Origin: Bufo bufo
Lineage: Eukaryota > Chordata > Amphibia > Anura > Bufonidae
DNA: 64,000 nucleotides
Reading direction: 5' to 3'
NCBI RefSeq assembly: GCF_905171765.1
Contig: NC_053392.1
Coordinates: forward strand, 411,546,299 to 411,610,298
Of this stretch, positions 10,758-20,079 are shown piece after piece. The notes beneath the pieces were generated by a model that saw only the letters and a list, made by a program, of their open reading frames with translations, searched no databases and was not told the origin of the DNA. The translations under genes and the position numbers were made by a program. The number at the start of each line of letters is the position of its first letter. Position 1 is the first letter of the stretch.

Positions 10758-11226
10758 GGCCCCCTGCACACGGCCGTTTTTTCCCCCCGTTTACTGGCCG
10801 TTTTTTGCGTTCCGTATACAGTCCGTATACGGAACCATTCATTTCAATGGTTCCGCAAAAAAAAACGGAATGTACTCCGTATGCATTCCGTTTCCGTATT
10901 TCCGTTCTAACATAGAACATATCCTATTATTGCCCGCAAATCACGTTCCGTGGCTCCATTCAAGTCAATGGGTCCGCAAAAAAAACGGAACACATACAGA
11001 AATGCATCCGTATGTCTTCCGTTTCCATTCCGTTTTTTGCTAAACCATCTATTGAAAATGTTATGCCCAGCCCAATTTTATCTATGTAATTACTGTATAC
11101 TGTATATGCCATACGGAAAAACGGAACAGAAACGGAAGCACAACGGAAACAAAAGACGGAACAACGGATCCGTGAAAAACGGACCGCAAAACACTGAAAA
11201 AGCCATACGGTCGTGTGCAATAGGCC
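10758..11226. mobile_element. Harbinger-like MITE, 469 bp, duplication TAA
   Basis: The ends are GGCCCCCTGCACACGGCCGT and the complement of ACGGTCGTGTGCAATAGGCC, flanked by TAA at 10755-10757 and 11227-11229. The empty site GCACACTGACTAATCCTGCA is present at about 9763 in a sister repeat unit. The interior is rich in CCGTTTTT/AAACGG motifs in inverted orientation. There is no ORF. Non-autonomous PIF/Harbinger elements duplicate TNA, hence the assignment. Confidence 0.85.
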
Positions 11227-11510
11227 TAATCCTGCAAAGGAACCAGATGTTGGATATTGCCAAAAAAGCGTGTTTTTTTACTAACAGAATATGAAAGCTG
11301 TATATAACGCTTGAATTTCACACGTGCAGATGCATCAAGGGCTGTAAAATTGTTTATTTTGCCAAAAAAGGGTGTTTGTAAAAACACAAAAAATTATGGC
11401 TGTATTTCTCGCTTAAATTGCACACTGACTAATCCTGCAAATGCACCAGATGTTGTATATTGCCAAAAAAGATTTTTTTTTTTTAAACCAGATTATTAGT
11501 GCAGTATTTC

Positions 11511-12023
11511 AAGCTTGGATTTGAATGTTACAAAAGCTCAGATGTAGTGCTGGTGCACTGAGCTTGCATAAAATGGCCGCCGCCCACCTAACTAACAGAC
11601 GGATAAAAGTTATTTTTTTCTGTCACTGGGCTCAGGGCAGGGTAAAAAGATTGTGCACTGCACCCACACAACTAAATCTATGTAGATCGCAGAGTTCAAT
11701 TGGAGTTCTGATCACAGATTCTCTCCAATTCTCTCCCTGAAATTACCAGCAGCATCCTCTCCCTTCACTAGTAACAGCAGAGTGACGTGCAGTGCTACGT
11801 GACTCCAGCTTATATAGAGGCTGGGTCACATGCTGCAATGGCCAATCACAGCCATGCCATTAGTAGGGAGCACAATTAAACGCTTGTTGATTGGCTGCTC
11901 TGCAGCCTTTCAAAAAGCGCCAAGATATCTCTGAACACCGAACCCAAACCCGAACATTCACTGAAATGTTCAGGTTCGGATCCAGGGTCCAAAAATCCTA
12001 AAGTTCGGGTTTGCTCAACCCTA
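11511..12023 (-). other. hAT-1 5' terminal region
   Basis: Noncoding sequence between the satellite array and the right terminus. It ends in subterminal GAACCTGAAC-type motifs and the inverted repeat. It contains a plausible minus-strand promoter at 11805-11850. Confidence 0.55.
11805..11850 (-). promoter_or_regulatory. Putative hAT-1 transposase promoter (CCAAT and TATA)
   Basis: On the minus strand, GTGATTGGC (11849-11841, an inverted CCAAT box) is followed about 25 bases later by CTCTATATAAG (near 11819-11809). Both face the transposase. The satellite array lies between this promoter and the coding region, so the transcript leader would contain the repeats. Confidence 0.45.
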
Positions 12024-12540
12024 TTGAACAGGCATTTTTTAAATCTTTTTCTAAAAAAGCAGATGTACATTCTATCCCCAGGTCATGGGAAAATGGGAAA
12101 TGTTTGTATAGAGGGCAGAAACATCTAGTGTTAGCCAAGAATAATTGCTTTTCCATTGTATATCTTTCAATGATGTTATGAGGGATGTGGAATCTCTCAA
12201 ATAAGATTTCAGATTAAGAACATACTTTTGCAGGTGGATGTCAATATAGTGCGACAGGTTTCGAGTCAGAGAGGATACTCCTGAAATAATTGGTCTGCCG
12301 TTTTTTTTTATTTTTATATCCTTATAGATTTGGGGAACATGGTAAAAGGTAGCCAATGCTGCATCTTTTACGTTAATATATTCTTTCTCTTTTTTTATTT
12401 AGGATAGGTTCAGCTGCCTTGATTAATATTTAGAATTCTTCTCTGTCTTGTTTTGATGGGTCGTAAGTGAGGGGTAAATTGTATTTTTGGTCTGACAATA
12501 TATTCAGAGCCCCCTTTACATAGTCTTCTCTGTCCATACC
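12024..12540 (-). pseudogene. Penelope-like reverse transcriptase fragment
   Basis: The minus strand reads DREDYVKGALNILSDQKY, then ATFYHVPQIYKDI, GRPIISGVSSLTRNLSHYID and NYSWLTLDVSALYTNI. These are the fingers/palm region of a PLE reverse transcriptase: the YHxPxIxK and GRPIxSG motifs, and motif A with its aspartate. Stops occur near 12420 and the frame shifts after ALYTNI. The catalytic YxDD region is absent because hAT-1 interrupts at 12023. It lies on the opposite strand to both PLE endonuclease fragments, so it is a separate copy. Confidence 0.85.
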
Positions 12541-12851
12541 ATGTATTTACCATTTAGAAGATATTGTAGAAGGTACAGAAACAAGTAAGTTTATGTTAAT
12601 TGGGTTAATAATAGTTATTCATGGGTGTAGATAAGTGAAATGTACAAGTTCCGATGCCAAGCATCAAAGCCGCTATATAAAATTTTCATCAAGTCAACCT
12701 ATATTTCAAAAAGATAGGAGAAGACAGTCAACTCCAACAAGTTCAGGATATAGGTAATTAAAAGTGTCAGGAAAAGACCTTCCTCAATGATTTATGGTAA
12801 GAAAGGTCAACAAGTTCATGTGAACATATTATTAGATATTTAATTTTAATG
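12541..12851. other. No gene seen
   Basis: AT-rich sequence. It may be further decayed PLE or an unrelated repeat. I recognise no motif in it. Confidence 0.3.
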
Positions 12852-14075
12852 CTTAAAAGTTGTTATGTTCATCTACAATACCGCAGTGCCATCTGGAGGC
12901 AGATGGACAACATTATATTATTTCATTATTTGTTCTATACCATATTAGGAGTTGAGATAACGTCATGATGTTATTAGCATGCAAATACACCCACCTTACC
13001 TGATTGGGAATCCCTAATCTAAAGGGGATGATTCTTAGATAAGGGGGGGAATAATTACTCGTGTGCGGAGTAGCATAGGAAAAAGCTAGCAAGAGAGAAA
13101 AGAGAGCAAGAGTCGGAGATTAAAAAAGGAAAAGAGAGAAGTGGAGCTCTCTAGAGGGGTTTATCAAGATGAAAGCCATAATGAGATGCGCTATGATGGA
13201 CCACCCAGCTTTCCTAGGAGCAGAAGTGAGATTCCTACTAGGACTTGGTAAGAGATACAGAAAATGATATTTCATTTTATTAAGACTAATTTGATAGTGT
13301 GGGTGAAATTATACCATCTAGATTGGCGAATAAATAAATGATTAAATTAATTGATCATCTCCATATTGAAATGTAGTCTTAGGATATTGTGAGGCTTCAT
13401 TCTACCTGCAGAAGAATCTAGACTCATAATCTAGCAAAGCATTAAATGATTGCTTTTATATATATATATTGATAGAACATTCTTCGCCAAGCTAAGTGAT
13501 GGATTCCCACAGGAAAGACTTGTTTCAAATCCTTTCCATTTAAGATCCTAGATCCCTGGTATTTGTCTTAATAGTCTTACCAAAGTTATATATGTGAAAA
13601 TAATCCAGGATGGGGTCGAAGGATACAGTTATCTCTTCTAAGTTATATCCTTGGATGGATTTGCCCATTCTTGAAGTCATGTGATGTGTAGTTGGTTAGG
13701 GGGGGGCAGAATGTATTTAGCATTCTACAATGATGGAGGATTAGACATGCCCATCTTGATATCATAAGGTTTTCTCTGAACAGAAGTAATGTATATAACT
13801 TATGTTCATATTTTGATATCCTAACCTAATAATAGCTTGGTTACAATGTAACAAGTTATTTCCACTCACATGTATTGATTGTATTGTTAAGCTTGTAATG
13901 CTTTATATTAACGCTATATATATTCATTTGCATGTATCATTGTGTTTATTTACTTATATATGTTTATAACCTTGTAACCAATAAATCTGCATATTTTTAT
14001 AATACCTGTGTATTATTGTATAATGCAGACCTACATTTTATCATTAACGTCATCTCACGTCAAAAAGAACTTATT
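12852..14075 (+). mobile_element. Possible solo LTR or noncoding repeat
   Basis: A noncoding block opens TGTTATGTTCATC. It contains an AATAAA at about 13980 followed by a T-rich stretch and later CTACA and CACGTCA. That layout would fit U3-R-U5, but I cannot fix a matching 5-bp target duplication (AAAAG on both sides is possible but displaced by one base). It has no ORF. Confidence 0.3.
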
Positions 14076-14261
14076 TATCTGAGGAAATAGTCGGACTCAG
14101 ATGTGAATTGTATCAATTAGGTTGTCTACAATTCACCAGGTCATGATTTTAAGAATTTATGACAAATTTTATAAATTTTATTTTTTTATGGTTAATTTTT
14201 TTTTATGACCATAATTAATAATTCTTAATTGAATTATTACCCCCCGACAGCTGATACCTCT

Positions 14262-14435
14262 ATCACACGTCACATATCCATCAGTCACTCTGGCAGAGTG
14301 GAGGCCATTAGGTTTCAAGGCATTAAGGTGATTACAAGGACTAGAGGGGGTGACTTTGATACAAAACTGCTACAGAAGGAGGCAGAATGGACATTCAGAC
14401 TACGCACCATATGTCCTGAAGGTCTGAATGAACAC
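14262..14435 (+). pseudogene. PLE-2 endonuclease C-terminal tail, interrupted by hAT-2
   Basis: The frame reads RVEAIRFQGIKVI, RTRGGDFDTKLLQKEAEWTF and CPEGLNEHISY, matching the tail of PLE-1 at 200-330. It is 5' truncated: the GIY-YIG motif itself is missing. The frame is broken after HISY by insertion of hAT-2 at 14444, and the PLE resumes at 32051. The precise 8-bp duplication shows this PLE tail was continuous before hAT-2 arrived. Confidence 0.8.
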
Positions 14436-14443
14436 ATCTCATA

Positions 14444-14828
14444 TAGTGATGGCCCGAATAATTCGCCGGCGAACATTGCTTGTTCGCGTTCACCGCGGCG
14501 GGCGAACATATGCGATGTTCGGTCCGCCCCCTATACATCATCATTGAGTAAACTTTGACCCTGTACCTCACAGTCAGCAGACACATTCCAGACAATCACC
14601 AGCAGACCCTCCCTCCCAGACCCTCCCACCTCCTGGACAGCATCCATTTTAGATTCATTCGGAATCTGCATTCTCAGTGAGAGGAGGGACAGTGCTGCTG
14701 CTGCTGATTCAATAGGGAAAGCGTTAGCTAGGGCAGTGTTCTGTATCCACAGACTCATCTGCTGTAAGGACAGCGTCCTGACAGCACCCCAAAAAGCCTT
14801 TTTCAGGGCTGGTACATCAGTCTGCTTT

Positions 14829-14866
<38 letters not shown>

Positions 14867-14935
14867 CAGTTGCCTGCCTGTGTCTGAGAGGCTGCAGGCT
14901 CAGTCACAGACAGTACTGTGTGCACACCATTCATA
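14444..14935 (+). other. hAT-2 5' terminal region
   Basis: The terminus and CG-containing subterminal motifs (GCCGGCGAACATTGCTTGTT) are followed by noncoding sequence with an AT dinucleotide microsatellite at 14835-14864. No gene is seen. Confidence 0.6.
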
Positions 14936-15347
14936 CAGGGTGTGACAGAAAATACCTCGCAGATAAAAAAAAAATTCTATTTAATCTTTTTGTGTGATCT
15001 AATCACAGTTGCAGGCCAGTGTGTGTCAGGAACACACAGATTGTATTGTGGCCACTGGCTAGGCCTCCACTTATACCGTTACAGGGTGTCACTCACTCAC
15101 AAAAACTTTGCAGATAAAAAAAAAATTCTATTTAATATTTTTCTGTGATCTAATCATATTTGCAAGCCCATGTGTGTCAGGCCCACACAGACTGTATTGT
15201 GGCCACTGGCTAGGCCTCCACTTATACTGTTACAGGGTGTCACTCACAAATACCTCGCAGATAAAAAAAAAAATATATTTAATATTTTTCTGTGATCTAA
15301 TCACATTTGCAAGTCAGTGTGTGTCAGGCCCACACAGACTGTATTGT
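14936..15347 (+). repeat. hAT-2 5' satellite array, first block (about 150-bp units)
   Basis: Units contain CTGTGATCTAATCACAGTTG, CACACAGACTGTATTGTGGC, GGCCTCCACTTATACCGTTA, CAGGGTGTCACTCACTCACA and AATACCTCGCAGATAAA. Three units are present before the LTR-b insertion. The same monomers continue at 20080 and 22914. Confidence 0.9.
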
Positions 15348-15747
15348 GATGGGAAAAAACCCTCAGCCGTGCGATGTCAGCAGATGGTAGGTCGCTGCTT
15401 GGCCAGGACCACAGAATTAGGGAGTCGGTCACCTCCTAACGCATCCCTAATCTGACCCTGACTCCTAGCTGCATGAGCCGACCTTGATGGTAGGAGGGCT
15501 CATGATCTGGAACCTCGGATCCCTACTGACCCTCCGCCGATCCCTGAACTAGGAGCTGGGTAGACCACCTGTTCCTCCTGGATGCGGAGAAACAGGAGTC
15601 TAAACTGGCCGAGCTGCAAGGGGATATAAACATAAACAGACTATGGACATGCCAGGAGAGTGAAAGACTTCCACCCCTACCTGCCACAGACACACTGACT
15701 GGATCCCTGGACACAAGTGCTGAAGTCCACACACAGACATAAAAGGA
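15348..15747. mobile_element. LTR-b copy 1, left part (left end deleted)
   Basis: Nearly identical to 21810-22204 of the complete copy. The first dozen bases (TGTCACGGCTGAGG) and the left target duplication are missing, and it joins a satellite unit directly. It is interrupted on the right by the cold-shock-domain element at 15748. Confidence 0.8.
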
Positions 15748-16526
15748 TGTAGTGTACGGGAACTGTAATACCCGTCACTACCAAAGTGTCACTTGGTGTG
15801 CTGTCGTCCCTCCTAATTATGGGGAAGTTGTTATATGTCAGTTTTATAAAATGTCATGTAATGTATGTATTTTTCTGTTACTGAAACTTGCATGTACAGG
15901 CCTGCTAGGGGTGTCATTCCAGCTTCTAGTCAATAGAGGGAGCTAGGGAGCCCTAGTTTATATAAGGCCCAGTCAGGGAAGTGCAAGGCAGACGGAGTCT
16001 AGTGTCTGTAATCTACAGTTGGAGATTAGACAATGTCTGAGACAAGTCCAGGCCTGAAGCCTGCCGTTCAGGAGAAGATTCCCTCCTGAATTCCCATATG
16101 CAGAAACAGGAATATGTTAGCTCAAGAGCCTGAGGAAGTGTCCAGAAGCTGAGAGAGACAGAGGCAAAGATCAGGAAAGCAAGAGGTACTCAGAAAGACA
16201 GAGGAGGTACTTATAAAAGCCATAGCCAAGGATATAAAGCCAGAATTAGGTTAATGGGCCTTGGTGAAGAATTGCTGTATTCCAGGATCAGACAGAATTA
16301 GAGTGCAAGCTCCTGTGCTGCAAGTCCTGTGTTCAACACTCTGTAATTACCCTGCTATAACTGAATTGCCTGCATCGACCGAATTGCAAAATCGACTGTA
16401 TGCTTAGGAACTGTATTTCCAATATTGTCTCTGCTTGCAAAACTACTAAAGTTGGAGTTCTGTTTTAAAGCTATGTTTCCTCAATTTATTCCTGCATCTG
16501 CAAACGGCGTGCCACCGTTTACTTGG
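15748..16526 (+). repeat. 5' LTR of the cold-shock-domain element
   Basis: It begins TGTAGTGTACGGG. A TATA box (TTTATATAAGG) lies at 15958. The part duplicated at the 3' end stops at 16211. I place the true end near 16526 because TTGGCA there is followed after one base by a primer-binding-like TGGCGTCACGAAC, giving a TG...CA LTR of about 780 bp. If the LTR instead ends at 16211 it lacks a CA end. Confidence 0.65.
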
Positions 16527-16527
16527 C

Positions 16528-16540
16528 ACTGGCGTCACGA
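16528..16540 (+). other. Candidate tRNA primer-binding site
   Basis: TGGCGTCACGAAC starts with the TGG complementary to a tRNA CCA end, directly after the proposed LTR end. The same 13 bases recur at about 16659, so one copy may be a decoy. The matching tRNA was not determined. Confidence 0.4.
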
Positions 16541-16934
16541 ACTATTTCTACCTATACCTGCCCTTGCAGAGAGTCAGCCGTACCAGGTTAGTGTATATTG
16601 CACTACATCACCCAGAAACACCTATTGCACACAACTTGAGTACGCTGCACCTCTCTTTTGGCGTCACGAACAGGATACGCACGCTTTATAGTGCAAGAAG
16701 CGTGAACTTTGTGCCTTATACAGTTGCCCTGTGACCAAAGTGACAATTTGCCTGTTTATTGAAAGTGGACTTTGTGGACTGAAAATCAGACCCAAAGTCT
16801 ACCAAAAAACTCTAAAAAGCGCTGTGCAGTGTTGCGCTACACAGAGGAAGAAAATCGCCGCATTGGAATGTGGTTTTATGGACTTTTTGCAATCCTGCTT
16901 GCTGTCAGTGAATAGACAGCATTTATACCCAAAG

Positions 16935-18530
16935 ATGGCTGCCGGGCTTGCTGAATTTACTGCTGCGTCACCTTCATCCCGAAAAGGCGGGAAAAATTGG
17001 CGCCTTTCTGAGGAAAAAGCGGGAAGAAGGTCAAGGGCAGGCGCCACGGCTTATCTGGATATTTGCATGTCTGCCAGCATGGACACCGCCTTCCATATAC
17101 TGGAATACCTGGGGGGCGGCTCCCCAGTGCAGTGGGAGGAGCTGGCTACTCTGATTGACGCGACCCTATCGCTCTCCTCAGAAGGATCGAGCATGTTGGA
17201 AAGTGAACAGAGCGTTGCTGCAATGTCCGCACCTGAAATTGCAAAGGTGTCCAGTGTTGGTGTAGAGCCAGAGGAGGCTCCACCGGCCTACGCTCCGGGA
17301 CCGGAGCAACCCGCCTGCCGCCCAAGGGAGAAAGAACCCGAGCCCTACTATGGCTCGTGGAGGGACTTTTTCCAACCATCTTTCAAATGGTCCTCCCTGA
17401 TGGCGGAGATCCGAGAGGCCGCTATCAAGCGGAATACAAAGACCAAAATCATCTATGAGGAACTAACCAAGACCATACATGAGAAGCATACGCACACCCA
17501 ACCCCGCCTGGAAAGGAGAAAGGGAGTGGTGCTGTCATTTGACAAACCCCGTGGCTACGGGTTTATTCAGGACTATCTAACTGGCAGAGACCTCTATGTT
17601 AATCGAAGGTCTGTCAAAAGAGACTACCTCCCTTCGTACCAGCACAGCCTCCGCGAGGGGGAGGAAGTGGAGTACACCCCTGCCGAGAGCCTACGAGGCC
17701 CTTATGCGACTGCTGTGACCCGTCCCAAGCGTGTACCTGAGGACTGGGAGGCAGAAGAAGGAGAAGACTACTCTGGCTGCGAGCGGGAACCTGAACGCTC
17801 TCCAGAGCCGGCCCATCACGCCTTTCAGGAGCGGAGCTCCTTCATTGGGCCTAATGTCTTCTGGCAGCCAACCGTGTTGGAGAAATGGGTGAGCCCCTAT
17901 CCTTCCCCCGAGCTGCCTCGTCGGGAGAAGACAATATCGGAGCTGGAGCAGTTAAAAGGACTTAGTGCTACCTTTCAGAACATCCGGATGGGACGGAGAC
18001 CAGTCGCATCGCCAGAACCTGCAGAGGCCGGGTCCGCGTCATCGGTGACTGTACCTGCGCCGGCGGCGCCAGCAGAGGACAGCGACTCCGACACAGAGAG
18101 CATCGGTGAGCAGATCGTCCGGCTGGAGGAGAAGTTGCGGGAGTTGCGCAAGACATACACCGCCAGGATCCAGACACCGCCGAGGAAGGATGAGGTAAGG
18201 GTGCCTGTCACCACCCGTAGACCACCTTCTGTTGCCACCGCTCCGTCAGTGCCCCAGACCGGACCCGCGATTGCCGTAAACTGCTGCACCCAGAGCACCG
18301 GACCGCTTGCGGCGGCGGTGCCAAGCACGTTACACCCTGCAGTGATCAGGTCAGGACCGGCAAGGTCCACCAGAGGGTTCACCCCTAGGCCTATGGGGCC
18401 AATACCTATTAGGGGCCCCTTTACTCTACAGCTGCCCCCTGACACTGTTATGTGGGCCCATCCTCCTGTAGAGGACTACTACAGACGATACTTGCCAGCG
18501 GAGCCGGGTGGTTATGAGATGCCACTGTAA
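16935..18530 (+). CDS. Gag-position protein with a cold-shock domain
   Basis: The open frame spans 16731-18530 but opens with GTG. The first in-frame ATGs are at 16878 and 16935; 16935 has the better context (AAAGATGG), giving 531 residues. Counting from 16731: PPAY at 184-187 resembles a late-domain motif of Gag proteins. Residues 261-332 form a cold-shock domain, with KGVVLSFDKPRGYGFIQD, the RNP1-like GYGFI, the RNP2-like DLYVN, then SVKRDYLPSYQHSLREGEEV. Acidic SDSDTES precedes a predicted coiled coil (457-478). The C-terminus is proline- and arginine-rich. Cold-shock domains bind single-stranded RNA/DNA (Y-box and Lin28 families). I infer an RNA-packaging or translation-control role replacing a zinc-knuckle nucleocapsid; no CCHC motif is present. 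The frame is intact over 1.6 kb, with higher GC than its surroundings. Confidence 0.8.
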   Translation: MAAGLAEFTAASPSSRKGGKNWRLSEEKAGRRSRAGATAYLDICMSASMDTAFHILEYLGGGSPVQWEELATLIDATLSLSSEGSSMLESEQSVAAMSAPEIAKVSSVGVEPEEAPPAYAPGPEQPACRPREKEPEPYYGSWRDFFQPSFKWSSLMAEIREAAIKRNTKTKIIYEELTKTIHEKHTHTQPRLERRKGVVLSFDKPRGYGFIQDYLTGRDLYVNRRSVKRDYLPSYQHSLREGEEVEYTPAESLRGPYATAVTRPKRVPEDWEAEEGEDYSGCEREPERSPEPAHHAFQERSSFIGPNVFWQPTVLEKWVSPYPSPELPRREKTISELEQLKGLSATFQNIRMGRRPVASPEPAEAGSASSVTVPAPAAPAEDSDSDTESIGEQIVRLEEKLRELRKTYTARIQTPPRKDEVRVPVTTRRPPSVATAPSVPQTGPAIAVNCCTQSTGPLAAAVPSTLHPAVIRSGPARSTRGFTPRPMGPIPIRGPFTLQLPPDTVMWAHPPVEDYYRRYLPAEPGGYEMPL

Positions 18531-19316
18531 TCAGCCTGCTAGGCCTTTGATTTATTTCCTCAATGAATGAGGGTATTAACCCTTCCAGGACAGGAGTCCT
18601 ATGTTTCTGGTCCTTTGTTGCGGCTGCCAGTTTGTCCACGGCTCAGTGGTAGGTGTTGACCACTGAAATCACAAAGTCAGCAAGGCCACGTTTGTTTCCA
18701 GGATCTCCTGCCTGCTTTTGTACCCCACACCAAGTTGTGCCTGTTCCTTTAGTTGCACCTTTTACCCTTCACCCCCTTTTCAGGTTGATCAGGGGTATTA
18801 CAGCACTTGTCTTTGCTGTCTTTTTATTGTGCAACTTTATACTAAGGAACCGTGCCCGGAGACAGACTCAAAAGTACCTGAGCCTCTGAGATTCTTATTC
18901 TTTTAAAAGTAATGTGCCCAGAGATGGACTCCACCGCATGAGAGCCTCTGTGATTTATTAGGAAAATAACCTGGGTACGGACTCATGTTTGTTCTTTGAG
19001 CCTCCAAGAACTTTTATACTGTTTTATCCATTTTGCTGTTCTATTATGGACTTATTCATTGTCATGGACTATCCTGGTTATAATGTTACGCTGTGTCAGG
19101 TCAGCGCCCCCGTTCCATTCATTATCCTGAGAGAAGAGAACGACGCCCCTTGTCACTACCCTTCACATTTGCCAATTGGACCTGATGTAAATGTAAATGC
19201 AGATGAATTACATGTATGTATGCCTGCATGTCTCTATTTTCTATTTCAGGTAGAGATTCCAGTTGAGCGGCCCATGATGGAGTACGAGGTCGTACTCAGC
19301 TTAAAGCAGTGGGGTA
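18531..19316 (+). other. 3' noncoding part of the cold-shock-domain element
   Basis: No credible ORF. Three degenerate direct repeats of about 55 bp (sharing GGACTC, GAGCCTC and similar) lie at about 18845-19010. Just before the right LTR, AAAGCAGTGGGG is a weak candidate polypurine tract. Confidence 0.5.
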
Positions 19317-19780
19317 TGTAGTGTACGGGAACTGTAATACCCGTCACTACCAAAGTGTCACTTGGTGTGCTGTCGTCCCTCCTAATTATGGGGAAGTTGT
19401 TATATGTCAGTTTTATAAAATGTCATGTAATGTATGTATTTTTCTGTTACTGAAACTTGCATGTACAGGCCTGCTAGGGGTGTCATTCCAGCTTCTAGTC
19501 AATAGAGGGAGCTAGGGAGCCCTAGTTTATATAAGGCCCAGTCAGGGAAGTGCAAGGCAGACGGAGTCTAGTGTCTGTAATCTACAGTTGGAGATTAGAC
19601 AATGTCTGAGACAAGTCCAGGCCTGAAGCCTGCCGTTCAGGAGAAGATTCCCTCCTGAATTCCCATATGCAGAAACAGGAATATGTTAGCTCAAGAGCCT
19701 GAGGAAGTGTCCAGAAGCTGAGAGAGACAGAGGCAAAGATCAGGAAAGCAAGAGGTACTCAGAAAGACAGAGGAGGTACT
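19317..19780 (+). repeat. 3' LTR of the cold-shock-domain element (3' truncated)
   Basis: Same length as, and nearly identical to, 15748-16211. It ends at the junction with the right part of LTR-b. The missing terminal portion would correspond to 16212-16526 of the left LTR. Confidence 0.85.
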
Positions 19781-20079
19781 GCCACCACATGTACAGAATA
19801 CAACACGTTACCTCGGGCAGCCACAAGTGAAGGGAAACTATCACAGTGCACACACTCAAACTTCGTGCACACCAAACATATAAAAAGGCACACCTACGAA
19901 GACAGGTTGCCAGGTGTAACCGCATGCAAATTGCAGCAAGCTGCCAAGCACAAACATGTTGCCAGCGGTAACCACATGTGAGGCAACAATCCAGCCGCCC
20001 TCACCATGTGATTGACAAAACCAAACCGCAGGCAACAGCATGCGGATCAGGAGTCACGACCATAACCATGGTCGTGACA
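19781..20079. mobile_element. LTR-b copy 1, right part
   Basis: Nearly identical to 22613-22913. It ends GTGACA followed by GTCACTCACTC, exactly as in the complete copy. Confidence 0.85.

Larger units (their letters stand above)
7380..11510. repeat. hAT-1 5' subterminal satellite array, about 105-bp units
   Basis: Units carry CAGTATCTAAAGTGTGTATC, CTCACACGTACAGATGCAGA, CTAGGCCGCAATTTAAGTTT and an AAAATGGGTGTTT block. About ten units run from 7380 to 8537 before the solo LTR. A few more follow at 9433-9800, 10570-10757 and 11227-11510, separated by the CR1 fragment and a MITE. Later units are a variant type containing GCACACTGACTAATCCTGCA. No ORF in the array is credible. Confidence 0.85.
563..12023 (-). 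mobile_element. hAT-1, composite hAT DNA transposon
   Basis: The left end begins TAGAGTTGAGC at 563, and the right end, read on the minus strand, begins TAGGGTTGAGC at 12023. These are hAT-type terminal inverted repeats. Between them lie a broken hAT transposase on the minus strand, a 5' subterminal array (7380-11510) and a 3' noncoding region. The flanking 8-mers (GTCCTGAC and TTGAACAG) do not match, and the flanks belong to PLE fragments in opposite orientation. So this may not be one simple insertion: the two ends could come from different copies joined by rearrangement. Nested inside are a Tc1 copy, a solo LTR, a CR1 fragment, an LTR fragment and a MITE. Confidence 0.75.
15748..19780 (+). 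mobile_element. LTR retroelement carrying a cold-shock-domain ORF (no pol)
   Basis: Two direct repeats, 15748-16211 and 19317-19780, are 464 bp long and nearly identical by eye, indicating a recent insertion. The internal region has one long ORF, and I find no protease, reverse transcriptase, RNase H or integrase, so the element is non-autonomous. No target duplication is visible. The host LTR-b has lost about 400 bp (equivalent to 22205-22610) at the right junction, and the true LTR probably ends near 16526. I infer a later deletion removed the last third of the right LTR, the duplication and part of the host, joining at a short shared ACTGCC. Confidence 0.8.

Noticed and set aside
16731..16934. 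N-terminal 68 codons of the cold-shock-domain frame
   Set aside because: The frame opens with GTG. The first ATG in strong context is at 16935, so the upstream part is more likely leader sequence, although an ATG at 16878 is possible.
17975..18445. 156-codon minus-strand frame opposite the cold-shock-domain ORF
   Set aside because: It is a shadow of a GC-rich coding frame and has no recognisable domain.
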